From positions 20,783-84,782 of the forward strand of contig NZ_CAKZNF010000054.1 in the NCBI RefSeq assembly GCF_937129435.1: a stretch of DNA of 64,000 bases, given 5' to 3'. Source of the DNA: an uncultured Parasphingopyxis sp. Its GTDB lineage: Bacteria > Pseudomonadota > Alphaproteobacteria > Sphingomonadales > Sphingomonadaceae. This document shows positions 1 to 9,308 of the stretch, one piece after another. The notes beneath the pieces are model-generated. The model was not told where the DNA came from. It did not search any database and saw nothing but the letters and a program-made list of their open reading frames with translations. A program made the position numbers and the translations under genes. Numbering within the stretch: position 1 is the stretch's first letter; every line of letters starts with the position of its first letter.

Positions 1-1559
1 AGGACGTAAACCGCGGCATCGCGCGAACAGGCGAGCGTCAGCTGGCTGCCCTTTCCCTTGGCGGCTTCCTCTTCCAGCATCCGCAGCGCCGAGAGCCCGG
101 CCGAAGACACCGTCCGCATCAGGCCGGTGCCTCCGCAATGCGGACATTCCTGCGTCGAGGCTTCGAGCACACCGGTGCGCAGCCGCTGGCGGCTCATTTC
201 CAGCAGCCCGAAGGACGAGATCCGCCCCACCTGGATACGTGCGCGGTCGTTCTTTAGTGCATCCTTGAGCGCCTTCTCGACCTTCCGGTTGTTCGAATTG
301 TGATCCATGTCGATGAAATCGATCACGACCAGACCAGCCATATCGCGCAGACGTAGCTGCCGCGCGATTTCGCGCGCCGCCTCTATATTCGTCTTGAGCG
401 CGGTCTGCTCGATATTGTGTTCGCGCGTCGACCTCCCTGAGTTGATGTCGATCGACACCAAAGCCTCGGTCGGGTTGATGACGAGATAGCCGCCCGATTT
501 GAGCTGTACGAGCGGCTGGTACATCGCGCCGAGTTGGTCTTCGACCTGATAGCGCTGGAACAGCGGTGTGGGATCGGCATAATGCTTCACGCGCCGGGCA
601 TGGCTCGGCATCAACAGCTTCATGAAGTCCTTGGCCGCCTTGTAACCCTCGTCGCCTTCGACGAAGACTTCCTCGATATCGCGATTGTAGATGTCGCGGA
701 TCGCGCGCTTTATCAGGTCGCTGTCGGTGTAGATCTTCTCCGGCGCCGTCGCCTTCAGCGTCGCTTCGCGGATCTCGTCCCAGAGGCGCGCGAGATAGGT
801 GAAGTCGCGCTTGATCTCGGTCTTGGTGCGGCTCATGCCGGCCGTCCGGACGATGCAACCCATGGTCTCGGGCAGCTTCATCTCGTCGACGATCGATTTC
901 AGCCGCTTGCGGTCCGACGCATTCGAAATCTTCCGGCTGATCCCGCCGCCATGCGACGTGTTCGGCATCAGCACGCAATAGCGGCCGGCAAGCGACAGAT
1001 AGGTGGTCAGCGCAGCACCCTTGTTGCCGCGCTCTTCCTTCACGACCTGGACGAGCAGCACCTGACGGCGATGGATGACGTCCTGAATCTTGTAGCGGCG
1101 GCGCAGGTCCATCCGGCGCTTGCGGATATTCTTGACCGACGGCTCCTCGTGATGCTCCTCATCGGCATCGCTGTCGCCGGTCTCCTCGACCTCGGCGTCC
1201 TCTTCTTTCGAAGCGGCCTCGGCGGCCTGCTCGTCATCTTCTTCCTCGCGAAGTTCGGCCTCTTCCTTCGCCTGCTCCACCTCTTCGGCGAGCAGCTTGT
1301 CGCGATCTTCCTTCGGAATCTGATAATAGTCGGGATGGATTTCGCTGAAGGCGAGGAAGCCGTGGCGGTTTCCGCCATAATCGACGAACGCCGCCTGGAG
1401 CGACGGTTCGACGCGGGTTACCTTGGCGAGATAGATATTTCCCTTGAGCTGCTTGTGCTCTTCGGATTCGAAGTCAAACTCCTCGATCCGGTTGTTCTGG
1501 ACGACGGCCACACGGGTCTCTTCCCGGTGGCGCGCATCGATCAGCATACGCGTAGGCAT
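1..1559 (-). CDS. rne: Ribonuclease E/G, N-terminal part (3' end outside window)
   Basis: Endoribonuclease that starts bulk mRNA decay and processes rRNA/tRNA. About 519 codons from the ATG at 1557-1559 are visible; the rest lies left of the window. An S1 RNA-binding region near residues 35-150 is interrupted by a long Glu/Asp-rich insertion followed by a basic patch (KNIRKRRM), as in alphaproteobacterial RNase E. The DNase I-like catalytic subdomain shows SIDINSGR (D371) and VIDFIDMD (D414). Their 43-residue spacing matches D303/D346 of E. coli, the Mg-binding pair. A Zn-link CPHCGG follows (C472, C475). The C-terminal degradosome scaffold cannot be assessed. Assignment certain; incomplete only because of the window edge. 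Confidence 0.97.
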   Translation of the reverse strand, partial: MPTRMLIDARHREETRVAVVQNNRIEEFDFESEEHKQLKGNIYLAKVTRVEPSLQAAFVDYGGNRHGFLAFSEIHPDYYQIPKEDRDKLLAEEVEQAKEEAELREEEDDEQAAEAASKEEDAEVEETGDSDADEEHHEEPSVKNIRKRRMDLRRRYKIQDVIHRRQVLLVQVVKEERGNKGAALTTYLSLAGRYCVLMPNTSHGGGISRKISNASDRKRLKSIVDEMKLPETMGCIVRTAGMSRTKTEIKRDFTYLARLWDEIREATLKATAPEKIYTDSDLIKRAIRDIYNRDIEEVFVEGDEGYKAAKDFMKLLMPSHARRVKHYADPTPLFQRYQVEDQLGAMYQPLVQLKSGGYLVINPTEALVSIDINSGRSTREHNIEQTALKTNIEAAREIARQLRLRDMAGLVVIDFIDMDHNSNNRKVEKALKDALKNDRARIQVGRISSFGLLEMSRQRLRTGVLEASTQECPHCGGTGLMRTVSSAGLSALRMLEEEAAKGKGSQLTLACSRDAAVYV

Positions 1560-2050
1560 TGATTGGTCTCCGAACATGCCCGGTAGGTCGCGAGACCCCC
1601 CACGGCATGCGAATGTTTAAGAACGGCTGTCGCGCGAGCGCCCTGGGCGCCGCGGCCGTTCGAGGTGAAGGATAAGGATTTGCGTCTGCTGCCAAGATGG
1701 AACCGGCATGGATCGCCGATAACCCCGCCGCGAACCGAGGCCGGCGCGGATCGCGCCTGGCGTCATGTTCGTCGAGCAAGTGCCTCATGCAGCATCAACC
1801 TGGTGGGCCGACCGGGTCAATCGCGGCCCGGCGGAATTCATCAATATAGGGGCCGTCCCGAACGGACGCGATACCCTGCGGGTCGGATTGCTAACAGCGC
1901 ATTCGGTTTACAGCAAGAAAAAGCATGCCGAACGTGACGGACAAAATCGCAACCAACATGCTGAAAACGGCGTTAACCTAAGCGCTTCACGCTGCTTTGA
2001 GGCGGCTGGCCTAGTTCCTCGTCCAACGACACAAGACGAGGGTAACCTTA
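1560..2050. other. Long intergenic region between divergent rne and amiC
   Basis: A 491-bp gap holding the upstream regions of both divergent genes. The open frames in it look unlike real proteins in composition and have no good ribosome binding site. A Shine-Dalgarno GAGGG at 2038-2042 serves amiC. A GTTAACC motif near 1973, resembling a CtrA half-site, lies about 80 bp upstream of amiC. The length is consistent with a long 5' leader for rne, whose mRNA is autoregulated through its 5' UTR in enterobacteria; whether that holds here is inference. Confidence 0.5.
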
Positions 2051-3313
2051 ATGTTGGCTTTAGGCTGGACCGCAAGGGGGGCGGCGCGGCACAATAGGAC
2101 GATGTCCGTCGTGCTGGCCATGATCGCATTTCTGATCGGATCGCCGTCCGCCTGGGCGGCAGCGATCGAGCGCGTGGACGTGACGCCGAACCGCGTGACG
2201 ATCGCCTTCGACGATTATGTCGAAGACGCCTCCGCGTTCATTCTGGACAATCCGAGGCGCCTCGCCATCGATATCGCCGGTGCACGCGCGGGATCGAGCG
2301 GCCGTAGCTCGGGCCCGGTGACGCAAGTGCGCCAAGGCCAGTATAACGACAACACCGCCAGGATCGTTCTGGATCTTGCCCGGCCCGTGACCTTTGCCAA
2401 TGGACAGTTCGGCAACGACGGTCGCAGCTTTTCTCTTGAATATCGCCCGGCCAGCCACCTGGCCTTCGCCTCTGCCGCGGCCGCGGGGCGCGCGCGCTTC
2501 CTGCCGCCCGTCGCATTTCGCGCACGCCCGCCGCGGGCTCGGGGCGGCCTGACCGTGCCGCTGCCTCCGGCACGCCGCATCGACGAAGCACCGCTGCCCC
2601 GCGTGCAGGGCCCGCGCGGCCGTCCGCTCGTCGTCATCGATGCCGGCCATGGCGGCCACGATCCGGGTGCTGTCTCGCCCTTCGGCAACCGCCGCGAAAA
2701 GGATGCGACGCTCGCCATTGCCTTGGCGATCCGTGACCAGCTGATCGCGTCGGGCCGGGTGCGCGTCGCACTGACCCGCGAAGACGACCGCTTCATCATA
2801 TTGAACGAGCGCTATGAGATTGCGCGCCGGTTGAATGCCGACCTCTTCATCTCGGTGCATGTCGATTCCGCGGAGAACCCGCAGGCCAATGGCGCGACGA
2901 TCTACACACTGTCCGAGGTCGCGTCGGACCGCGAGGCCGCCCGGCTCGCCCGCCGCGAGAACGCGGCCAACATCATCAATGGCATCAACCTGGGCGGCGA
3001 GGACGAGGATGTTCGCTCGATCCTCCTCGACCTCACCCGCCGCGAGACGATGAACGTTTCGACGCGCTTCGCCGACGTGCTGTATCGCCAGGGCCGTACG
3101 ACGATGAGCTTCCGCAACGACTATCATCGCTTTGCCGGTTTCGTCGTCCTGAAGGCGCCCGATACGCCGTCGGTTTTGCTCGAAGTCGGCTATCTGACCA
3201 ACGAAGAGGATGTGGCGCGCGTCTTCGGTCAGGCCGGGCAGCGAGAGATCGCGCGCGGCGTGGCCGGAGCGATCGAGACCCATTTCGCACGGCGCGTAGC
3301 GGATCGGCGCTAG
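2051..3313 (+). CDS. amiC: N-acetylmuramoyl-L-alanine amidase
   Basis: Periplasmic zinc amidase that cuts the peptide stem from N-acetylmuramic acid during daughter-cell separation. The 420 residues comprise a signal peptide (about 1-37, ending SAWA-A), an AMIN targeting domain (about 40-135), a Pro/Arg-rich linker, and an Amidase_3 domain (about 193-415). Metal and catalytic motifs are IDAGHGGHDPG (H200), RREKD, SVHVDS and LLEVGYLTN. The start at 2051 is chosen because GAGGG ends 8 nt upstream and it supplies the basic n-region. An ATG at 2102 would leave a signal peptide without positive charge. mrcA follows on the same strand after 91 bp, making a peptidoglycan gene pair. Confidence 0.95.
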   Translation: MLALGWTARGAARHNRTMSVVLAMIAFLIGSPSAWAAAIERVDVTPNRVTIAFDDYVEDASAFILDNPRRLAIDIAGARAGSSGRSSGPVTQVRQGQYNDNTARIVLDLARPVTFANGQFGNDGRSFSLEYRPASHLAFASAAAAGRARFLPPVAFRARPPRARGGLTVPLPPARRIDEAPLPRVQGPRGRPLVVIDAGHGGHDPGAVSPFGNRREKDATLAIALAIRDQLIASGRVRVALTREDDRFIILNERYEIARRLNADLFISVHVDSAENPQANGATIYTLSEVASDREAARLARRENAANIINGINLGGEDEDVRSILLDLTRRETMNVSTRFADVLYRQGRTTMSFRNDYHRFAGFVVLKAPDTPSVLLEVGYLTNEEDVARVFGQAGQREIARGVAGAIETHFARRVADRR

Positions 3314-3404
3314 GGAGGCGCTGCCGCCGGCGGAGAGCGTCATCGCCTCCGCCGGTGGCCACATTCTGTCGAATGCCGCTGGCATCAAACCCAAAAGCTG
3401 GTAA

Positions 3405-5951
3405 ATGGCCGCCATGGCGGAGGAGCAGGCAGAGACAAGCTTCAGCGTGAAGCTGAGGCGGGAAGCAACCGGATTTGCCGGTGCGATCCGCCGTGCGCTT
3501 TCCAAGCGGCGTTTCCGCTGGCCGCTCTATTTCCTCGGCCTGATGCTCGCCGCGATCATCGCCTTCTGGTTCATCTTCCTGCGCGACCTGCCCTCGGCCG
3601 AAAGCCTGCTCGATTATGAACCGGCGCTGCCGACTTTCGTGCGCGACGTGAACGGCGAGCCCGTGCAGAGCTTCGCGCGCGAACAGCGCGTCGAGCTGGC
3701 GTTCGAGGAATATCCGCCGGTCCTGATCCGCGCCTTCCTCGCCGCCGAGGACCGGACCTTCTTCACCCATGGCGGCCTCGATTATACCGGCCTCGCGGGA
3801 GCGGTGATCGACTATATTTCCAAGATGGGATCGGGCGAGCGCGCACGTGGTGGTTCGACGATCACCCAGCAGGTGGCGAAGAACCTGCTGCTCGACGATG
3901 AATATTCGGTCACGCGCAAGATTCGCGAGGCCGTGCTTGCCTATCGTATCGAAAGCGTGCTGACCAAGGAACAGATTCTCGAGCTCTATCTCAATCAGAT
4001 ATTCCTCGGCCGGAATGCCTATGGTGTGCAGGCAGCTTCCCGTGCCTATTTCGATAAGGACGTATCCGAGCTCGAAGCGCACGAAGCCGCCTTTCTCGCG
4101 GCCCTCCCCCGCGCACCGGCGAACTACAACCCGAACCGCTTCCCTGAACGCGCGCTCGCCCGCCGCAATTGGGTGCTCGACCAGATGCTGTCGAACGATT
4201 GGCTGACAACGGAACAACATCGCGCCGCACACGCGCAGCCGCTCGGCACGACGCGCGCCGGACGTCCGATCACCGACAATGTGAACGGCTATTACATGGA
4301 GGAGGTCCGGCGGATCCTGATCGACCGGTTCGGCGAGGACGCCGAGGACGGGCCGTTCGGCATTTATTCGGGCGGCCTGTGGGTCCGCACCTCCTATGAT
4401 CCGCAAATGCAGGCGAGCGCCGAGGAATCCTTCCGCAACGGCCTGATGCGCGTCGATGCCGGCCGGGCCTGGGAAGGCCCCATCGCAACCATCCCGATGG
4501 ACGATGGCGAATGGCAGTCGCATCTTGCCAGCGCCAATTTGTGGGTTGGCTATGAAGACTGGCGGGTGGCTGTCGTGCTGTCGAAAGACGGTGGCAGCGC
4601 ACGGATCGGCTTTGCCGATGGCGAAACAGGCACCATGCCATCGGGAACCGCCGGAATTGCGCGTCGCGGCGGCGGCACGGCATGGAGCACGATGCAGCCC
4701 GGCGACATCATCACGGTGCGGCCGATCGGCGGCGACAGCTATGCCTTTGCCAAACAGCCCTCGATGTCGGGCGGTATGGTCGTCGAGGCGGTGCAGACGG
4801 GCCGGGTCTACGCAATGCAGGGCGGTTTCAGCCAAGGCCTCGAAGCATTCAACCGCGCCACGCAGGCCGAACGCCAGCCGGGATCGAGCATCAAGCCGTT
4901 CGTTTATGCGGCCGCACTCGAAAACGGGATGACACCGGCCTCGATCGTCGTCGACGGGCCGTTCTGCGTCTACCAGTCCGCCTCGCTCGGCACAAAATGC
5001 TTCCGCAATTCGGGCGGCGGTGCGGCGGGGCCGCAGACGCTGCGCTGGGGTCTCGAAAATTCGCGCAACCTCATGACGGTGCGCACCGCGTCGGAAACCG
5101 GCATGGACAATGTGATCGAGATGATCAGCCGGGCCAATATCGGCGATTACGAACCCTATCTCGCCTTTTCGCTCGGCGCCGGCGACACGACGGTGCTGCG
5201 CATGACGAACGCCTTCGGGATGCTCGCCAATCATGGCCGCGATGTCGGCCCGTCGCTGATCGACTATGTCCAGGACCGGCATGGCGATGTGATCTATCCC
5301 GCGAACTGGGAAGCCTGCGAAGGCTGCAACGCCGACGATTGGGACGGCGGCCCGATGCCGCGTCCGCCGGTTCCCGGCCGCCGCGTCATGGAAGCGGTCA
5401 CCGCCTTCCAGATCGTCCATATCCTCGAAGGCGTGATCCAGCGCGGCACGGCGACGATCCTGCGCGATCTCGACCGGCCGATGTTCGGCAAGACCGGGAC
5501 GACCACCGGCCCGACCAATGTCTGGTTCGTCGGCGGCACGCCGGACATCGTCGCCGGTGTCTATCTGGGCTACGACGAACAGAATCGCAGCATCGGTGGC
5601 GGCGCGGGCGGCACGCTCGCCGCGCCGATCTGGAAACAGTTCATGCGCGAGACGATGGAGGGCCGCCCGGTCCTCCCGTTCCGCGCACCCGAAGGCGTCC
5701 GCATGGTTCGCGTCGACCGCCGGACGGGCCGCCGCGTCTTCGGCGCCTGGCCGTCGGACAGCCCGCAAACCGCCATCATCTGGGAAGCCTTCCGCGCCGA
5801 AAGCGAACCCACCCGGACGATCCGCCGCGACGTCATGGCCCGCCGCCCGGTCCGCCGCGAGCGTCAGGTGTCGCAGGAACAGCAGACGGTGGAAACGACC
5901 GTGCCGTCGAATGACAGCGAGTTCTTGCAATCCGAGGGCGGTATCTACTAG
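3405..5951 (+). CDS. mrcA: Penicillin-binding protein 1a, bifunctional transglycosylase/transpeptidase
   Basis: Class A PBP, 848 residues, that polymerises glycan strands and cross-links peptides at the inner membrane. A short cytoplasmic tail precedes a membrane helix at about residues 42-62. The GT51 glycosyltransferase domain has EDRTFFTHGG (catalytic E115) and RGGSTITQQ. An OB-like/PCB linker follows. The transpeptidase domain carries SSIKPF (nucleophile S494), the SRN motif in ENSRNLMT, and KTGTT (K696). The C-terminus ends in a basic, Arg-rich then acidic tail. An in-frame ATG three codons downstream (3414) is an alternative start. A palindromic repeat, possibly acting as terminator, follows the stop. 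Confidence 0.97.
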   Translation: MAAMAEEQAETSFSVKLRREATGFAGAIRRALSKRRFRWPLYFLGLMLAAIIAFWFIFLRDLPSAESLLDYEPALPTFVRDVNGEPVQSFAREQRVELAFEEYPPVLIRAFLAAEDRTFFTHGGLDYTGLAGAVIDYISKMGSGERARGGSTITQQVAKNLLLDDEYSVTRKIREAVLAYRIESVLTKEQILELYLNQIFLGRNAYGVQAASRAYFDKDVSELEAHEAAFLAALPRAPANYNPNRFPERALARRNWVLDQMLSNDWLTTEQHRAAHAQPLGTTRAGRPITDNVNGYYMEEVRRILIDRFGEDAEDGPFGIYSGGLWVRTSYDPQMQASAEESFRNGLMRVDAGRAWEGPIATIPMDDGEWQSHLASANLWVGYEDWRVAVVLSKDGGSARIGFADGETGTMPSGTAGIARRGGGTAWSTMQPGDIITVRPIGGDSYAFAKQPSMSGGMVVEAVQTGRVYAMQGGFSQGLEAFNRATQAERQPGSSIKPFVYAAALENGMTPASIVVDGPFCVYQSASLGTKCFRNSGGGAAGPQTLRWGLENSRNLMTVRTASETGMDNVIEMISRANIGDYEPYLAFSLGAGDTTVLRMTNAFGMLANHGRDVGPSLIDYVQDRHGDVIYPANWEACEGCNADDWDGGPMPRPPVPGRRVMEAVTAFQIVHILEGVIQRGTATILRDLDRPMFGKTGTTTGPTNVWFVGGTPDIVAGVYLGYDEQNRSIGGGAGGTLAAPIWKQFMRETMEGRPVLPFRAPEGVRMVRVDRRTGRRVFGAWPSDSPQTAIIWEAFRAESEPTRTIRRDVMARRPVRRERQVSQEQQTVETTVPSNDSEFLQSEGGIY

Positions 5952-5962
5952 CCATGTTTTCC

Positions 5963-6066
5963 CGTCATTCCCGCGAAAGCGGGAATCCCGCTTTTTTCTG
6001 ATCCGTTTTCGTTGCACGCGACCGAGCGGAGAAGGTAGCGGGATTCCCGCTTTCGCGGAAATGACG
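5963..6066. repeat. Inverted pair of CGTCATTCCCGC-type palindromes (REP/BIME-like)
   Basis: Left unit: CGTCATTCCCGC GAAA GCGGGAAT (hairpin 5967-5986), followed by CCCGC and a six-T run. Right unit (about 6037-6066) is the reverse complement with one change. Together they form a roughly 104-bp interrupted palindrome between mrcA and prfB. The left hairpin plus T-run may terminate mrcA. Related single units occur near 45461 and 61967. Confidence 0.85.
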
Positions 6067-6091
6067 AACAAAACCGAGTGAGACATCAATC

Positions 6092-7219
6092 ATGCGCGCC
6101 GAAGCGCAAGCCCATATCGATCAGATCAACGACGCGCTCGACCTCCTTCGACGCTTTCTCGACTGGGATGTCGCCAAGAAGCGGCTCGATGAATTGAACG
6201 CACAGGTCGAGGATCCCACGCTCTGGGACGATCCCAAGGGCGCGCGCGACCTGATGCGCGAACGCCAGCGGCTCGACGCCGCGATCGAGGCCGTGCGCGC
6301 CATCAGCCAGGAACGCGACGACGCGGCCGAAATGATCGAGCTTGCCGAGGCGGAGGGCGATGACGGCCTCGTCACGGACGCCGAAAAGGCCCTGGCCAAG
6401 CTGGCCGACCGCGCCGAGAGCGACAAGATCGAGGCGCTGCTTGCTGGCGAGGCGGACGGCAACGATACCTATCTCGAAATCCATGCCGGTGCGGGCGGGA
6501 CCGAGAGCCAGGACTGGGCCGAGATGCTGCAACGCATGTACCAGCGCTGGGCCGAACGTCGCGGCTACAAGGTCGAGATCGTCGACTATCAGGCCGGCGA
6601 ACAGGCGGGCGTCAAATCGGTGACTTTGCTGTTCAAGGGCGAGAATGCCTATGGCTATGCAAAGACGGAAAGCGGCGTGCACCGGCTCGTCCGCATCTCG
6701 CCCTATGACAGCTCGGCGCGGCGCCATACGAGCTTTTCGAGCGTCTGGGTCTATCCGGTAATCGACGACGATATCGCCATCGAGGTCAATGACAGCGACC
6801 TGCGCATCGACACCTTCCGTGCCTCCGGCGCGGGCGGGCAGCACGTGAATACGACCGACAGCGCGGTTCGCATCACCCATGTGCCGACAGGGATCGTCGT
6901 TGCCTCGCAATCCCAGCGTTCGCAGCACAAGAACAAGGCCGAGGCGATGAGCATGCTCAAGGCGCGTCTCTACGAGGCCGAGCTGCGCCGCCGCGAGGAA
7001 GAGGCTAACGCGGTCGAAGCCTCCAAGACCGATATCGGCTGGGGCAACCAGATCCGCTCCTATGTCCTCCAGCCCTATCAGATGGTGAAAGACTTGCGGA
7101 CGGGCGTGACCTCGACATCGCCGAACGATGTGCTCGACGGCGATCTCGACAAGTTCATGGCCGCGGCGCTATCGCAACGCGTGACGGGAGAAAGCGTCGA
7201 GGTCGAAGACATCGAATGA
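6092..7219 (+). CDS. prfB: Peptide chain release factor 2
   Basis: Recognises UGA and UAA stop codons and triggers peptide release; 375 residues. The GGQ catalytic motif sits at residues 248-250 within [16 protein letters not shown]. The stop-codon-reading tripeptide region reads [15 protein letters not shown], an SPF-to-SPY variant. The frame is uninterrupted: where many bacterial prfB genes have an in-frame UGA and programmed +1 shift near codon 26, this gene reads [13 protein letters not shown] straight through. Its stop overlaps the next start by 4 nt (ATGA), so the downstream methyltransferase is probably translationally coupled. Confidence 0.97.
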   Translation: MRAEAQAHIDQINDALDLLRRFLDWDVAKKRLDELNAQVEDPTLWDDPKGARDLMRERQRLDAAIEAVRAISQERDDAAEMIELAEAEGDDGLVTDAEKALAKLADRAESDKIEALLAGEADGNDTYLEIHAGAGGTESQDWAEMLQRMYQRWAERRGYKVEIVDYQAGEQAGVKSVTLLFKGENAYGYAKTESGVHRLVRISPYDSSARRHTSFSSVWVYPVIDDDIAIEVNDSDLRIDTFRASGAGGQHVNTTDSAVRITHVPTGIVVASQSQRSQHKNKAEAMSMLKARLYEAELRRREEEANAVEASKTDIGWGNQIRSYVLQPYQMVKDLRTGVTSTSPNDVLDGDLDKFMAAALSQRVTGESVEVEDIE

Positions 7220-7914
7220 TGCGCGTTGAAGCATTGATGGTCGCGCTGCTCTTCGGCGGCTGCACCGGATCGGGCGAAGATACGAACCGGTCGGGCTTTC
7301 CGCCTGCCGACCGCCCCGTCTCCGATATCATCTCGTCGCAATTTTCCGACGAGGAAACACGCGACCGGCTCAACGAGGCCGAAACCGTCATGGACATGGC
7401 CGACATCGAAGAGGGCATGACCGTCGCCGATATCGGCGCGGGCAATGGCTATTACACCGTCCGGCTTGCGCGGCGGGTCGGCGATTCGGGACGAGTCTTG
7501 GCAGAAGATGTGATCGCGGAGACGCGCGACCGGCTGGCCGAGCGTGTGACGCGCGAGCGGCTCGACAATGTGAGCGTACGGCTCGGCGAATTCGCCGATC
7601 CCAAACTGCCCGAAAACAGCTTCGACCGCATCTTCATGGTGCACATGTATCACGAGATCGAAAGCCCGTACGAATTCCTCTGGAACATGCGCCCCTCGCT
7701 GCGGCCCGAGGGTCTGGTCGTCGTCGTCGACGCCGACCGGCCCACCAACCGCCACGGCACCCCGCCGGACCTGCTGCGCTGCGAGTTCGAGGCGGTCGGC
7801 TATCACCTTGTCGCCTTTCGCGAGATGCCGGACGCCGGCGGCTATTTCTCGATGTTCGCCGCTCGCGGCGAACGGCCCGAGCCGCAATCGATCGAAGCCT
7901 GCGGGCAAGACTGA
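7216..7914 (+). CDS. SAM-dependent methyltransferase with lipoprotein-like N-terminus
   Basis: A 232-residue class I methyltransferase of unknown substrate. SAM motif I is [12 protein letters not shown] (about residues 74-85), and a [11 protein letters not shown] stretch (about 136-146) matches the motif IV region. The first 16 residues form a hydrophobic stretch ending FGGC, an imperfect lipobox, so the protein may be exported and lipidated. That would be odd, since SAM is cytoplasmic; a cytoplasmic form starting at an internal codon is possible. It overlaps prfB by 4 nt and ends 3 bp before the convergent JAB-domain gene. Not the release-factor methylase PrmC: the NPPY motif is absent. Confidence 0.75.
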   Translation: MMRVEALMVALLFGGCTGSGEDTNRSGFPPADRPVSDIISSQFSDEETRDRLNEAETVMDMADIEEGMTVADIGAGNGYYTVRLARRVGDSGRVLAEDVIAETRDRLAERVTRERLDNVSVRLGEFADPKLPENSFDRIFMVHMYHEIESPYEFLWNMRPSLRPEGLVVVVDADRPTNRHGTPPDLLRCEFEAVGYHLVAFREMPDAGGYFSMFAARGERPEPQSIEACGQD

Positions 7915-7917
7915 GTG

Positions 7918-8388
7918 TCAGAGCAGGTCCAGGGCGCGAAAGCTGCTTGCTTCGTGTCCGGCTGCGACGACGACATGATCGACGAGTTCGATATCGATCG
8001 CACAAAGAAGGGCGGCCAGCCGCCGTGTCGCTTGGATATCGGCATCGCTCGGATCGGAGCCGCCGGCCGGGTGGCGATGCGCCATCAGCAATTTGCGCGC
8101 GTCGAGCCTCATCGCATCGCCGACGATACGGCGAACGGGAAGCGTGAGCCTGTCCGCGCTTTGCGAGATGCCCGCCGTGCGGCCGATCACCTGACCCGCG
8201 ATATCGAAATGGATCGCGACAAAACTTTCGCAATCCCCGCGCGGACGCAGGCTCGCCGAGGCTAGCGCGATCCCTTCGCCGATGGTTGCGAGCTGCCCGG
8301 CCATGCTGCGGAGAAAAGCGGGCGGCGTCCTTGCCCGCCAGCGCAACACGATCCGGTTTCGCGCGATCGCGGCGGCAATTTGCTCCAC
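7918..8388 (-). CDS. Short RadC-like JAB/JAMM domain protein
   Basis: A 156-residue protein resembling only the C-terminal JAB half of RadC. It keeps the metal-binding pattern H-x-H-x7-S-x2-D as [14 protein letters not shown] (about residues 103-116), followed by RRLAALL and the DHVVVAG tail typical of RadC. The N-terminal helix-hairpin-helix-like part of full RadC, seen in this window at 58926-59609, is missing. The likely start is GTG at 8388; no ATG lies further upstream in frame, but an internal ATG at 8304 is possible. It is divergent from thyA. Function unknown; RadC itself has no settled role in repair. Confidence 0.75.
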   Translation of the reverse strand: MEQIAAAIARNRIVLRWRARTPPAFLRSMAGQLATIGEGIALASASLRPRGDCESFVAIHFDIAGQVIGRTAGISQSADRLTLPVRRIVGDAMRLDARKLLMAHRHPAGGSDPSDADIQATRRLAALLCAIDIELVDHVVVAAGHEASSFRALDLL

Positions 8389-8447
8389 ATCGGATGAAAA
8401 TTGCCCGCTTGGCCGTTCCCCGGTCCTTCGCCATAAGCGCTCGGACC

Positions 8448-9242
8448 ATGCGGCAATATCTCGATCTCATGCAGCGCATCCTCGACGACGGCGCACGGCA
8501 GGACGACCGCACGGGCGTCGGCACGCTTTCGGTCTTCGGCGCCCAGATGCGGTTCGATCTCAGCAAGGGCTTCCCGCTGCTGACAACGAAGAAGCTGCAT
8601 ATCCGATCGATCATCGTAGAGCTGCTCTGGTTCCTGCGCGGCGATACCAACATCGATTGGCTCAAGGATCGCAAGGTCAGCATCTGGGACGAATGGGCTG
8701 ATGAGAATGGCGATCTCGGGCCGGTCTACGGCAAGCAATGGCGCGACTGGGAGAACCCCCATGGCGCGAATATCGATCAGATCGCCGGGCTGATCGAGCA
8801 GATCAATTCCAATCCCGCCTCGCGCCGCCAGATCGTCTCCGCCTGGAACCCCGCCGACTTGCCGGAGATGGCACTCGCGCCCTGCCACTGCCTGTTCCAG
8901 ACGCATGTCGCCGACGGCAAGCTCTCGCTTCAGCTGTATCAGCGCAGTTGCGATGTGTTCCTCGGCGTGCCGTTCAACATCGCGAGCTACGCGCTGCTGA
9001 CGCACATGCTGGCCCAGCAATGCGATCTCGAGGTCGGCGATTTCGTCTGGACCGGCGGCGACTGCCATCTCTACGCCAACCATCTCGATCAGGCACGCGA
9101 ACAGCTGACGCGGACGCCGGGACCCCTGCCCTCTCTCTCGATCCTTCGGCGTCCGGACGCCATCGATGGCTATGAATATGAGGATTTCGAAATCATGGGC
9201 TATGAGGCCGCGCCGCATATTGCAGCGCCGGTGGCCGTCTGA
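8448..9242 (+). CDS. thyA: Thymidylate synthase
   Basis: Converts dUMP to dTMP using methylene-tetrahydrofolate. The ATG at 8448 gives 264 residues, the same length as E. coli ThyA, starting MRQYLDLMQ. The catalytic cysteine is C146 in LAPCHCLFQ. Other signatures are [10 protein letters not shown] (N-terminal dUMP phosphate region), [20 protein letters not shown] and the [12 protein letters not shown] substrate loop. The dihydrofolate product is recycled by folA, 66 bp downstream on the same strand, a classic pairing. A longer upstream frame exists but lacks any conserved sequence. Confidence 0.98.
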   Translation: MRQYLDLMQRILDDGARQDDRTGVGTLSVFGAQMRFDLSKGFPLLTTKKLHIRSIIVELLWFLRGDTNIDWLKDRKVSIWDEWADENGDLGPVYGKQWRDWENPHGANIDQIAGLIEQINSNPASRRQIVSAWNPADLPEMALAPCHCLFQTHVADGKLSLQLYQRSCDVFLGVPFNIASYALLTHMLAQQCDLEVGDFVWTGGDCHLYANHLDQAREQLTRTPGPLPSLSILRRPDAIDGYEYEDFEIMGYEAAPHIAAPVAV

Positions 9243-9308
9243 GGGAACGAATCCAACTTCCGGGCGTCATGAAATTGCCGTAACCAGCGGCGAGCGAGTG
9301 GAAGTGCC

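Noticed and set aside
1665..2097. Possible small genes between rne and amiC
   Set aside because: Overlapping frames with unconserved-looking sequence and no ribosome binding site; the segment fits leader DNA.
3033..6089. Long open frame (1018 codons) antisense to mrcA
   Set aside because: It is a GC-driven shadow; the plus-strand frame has complete PBP1a motifs, and the antisense protein has no recognisable domain and biased Arg/Ala/Gly composition.
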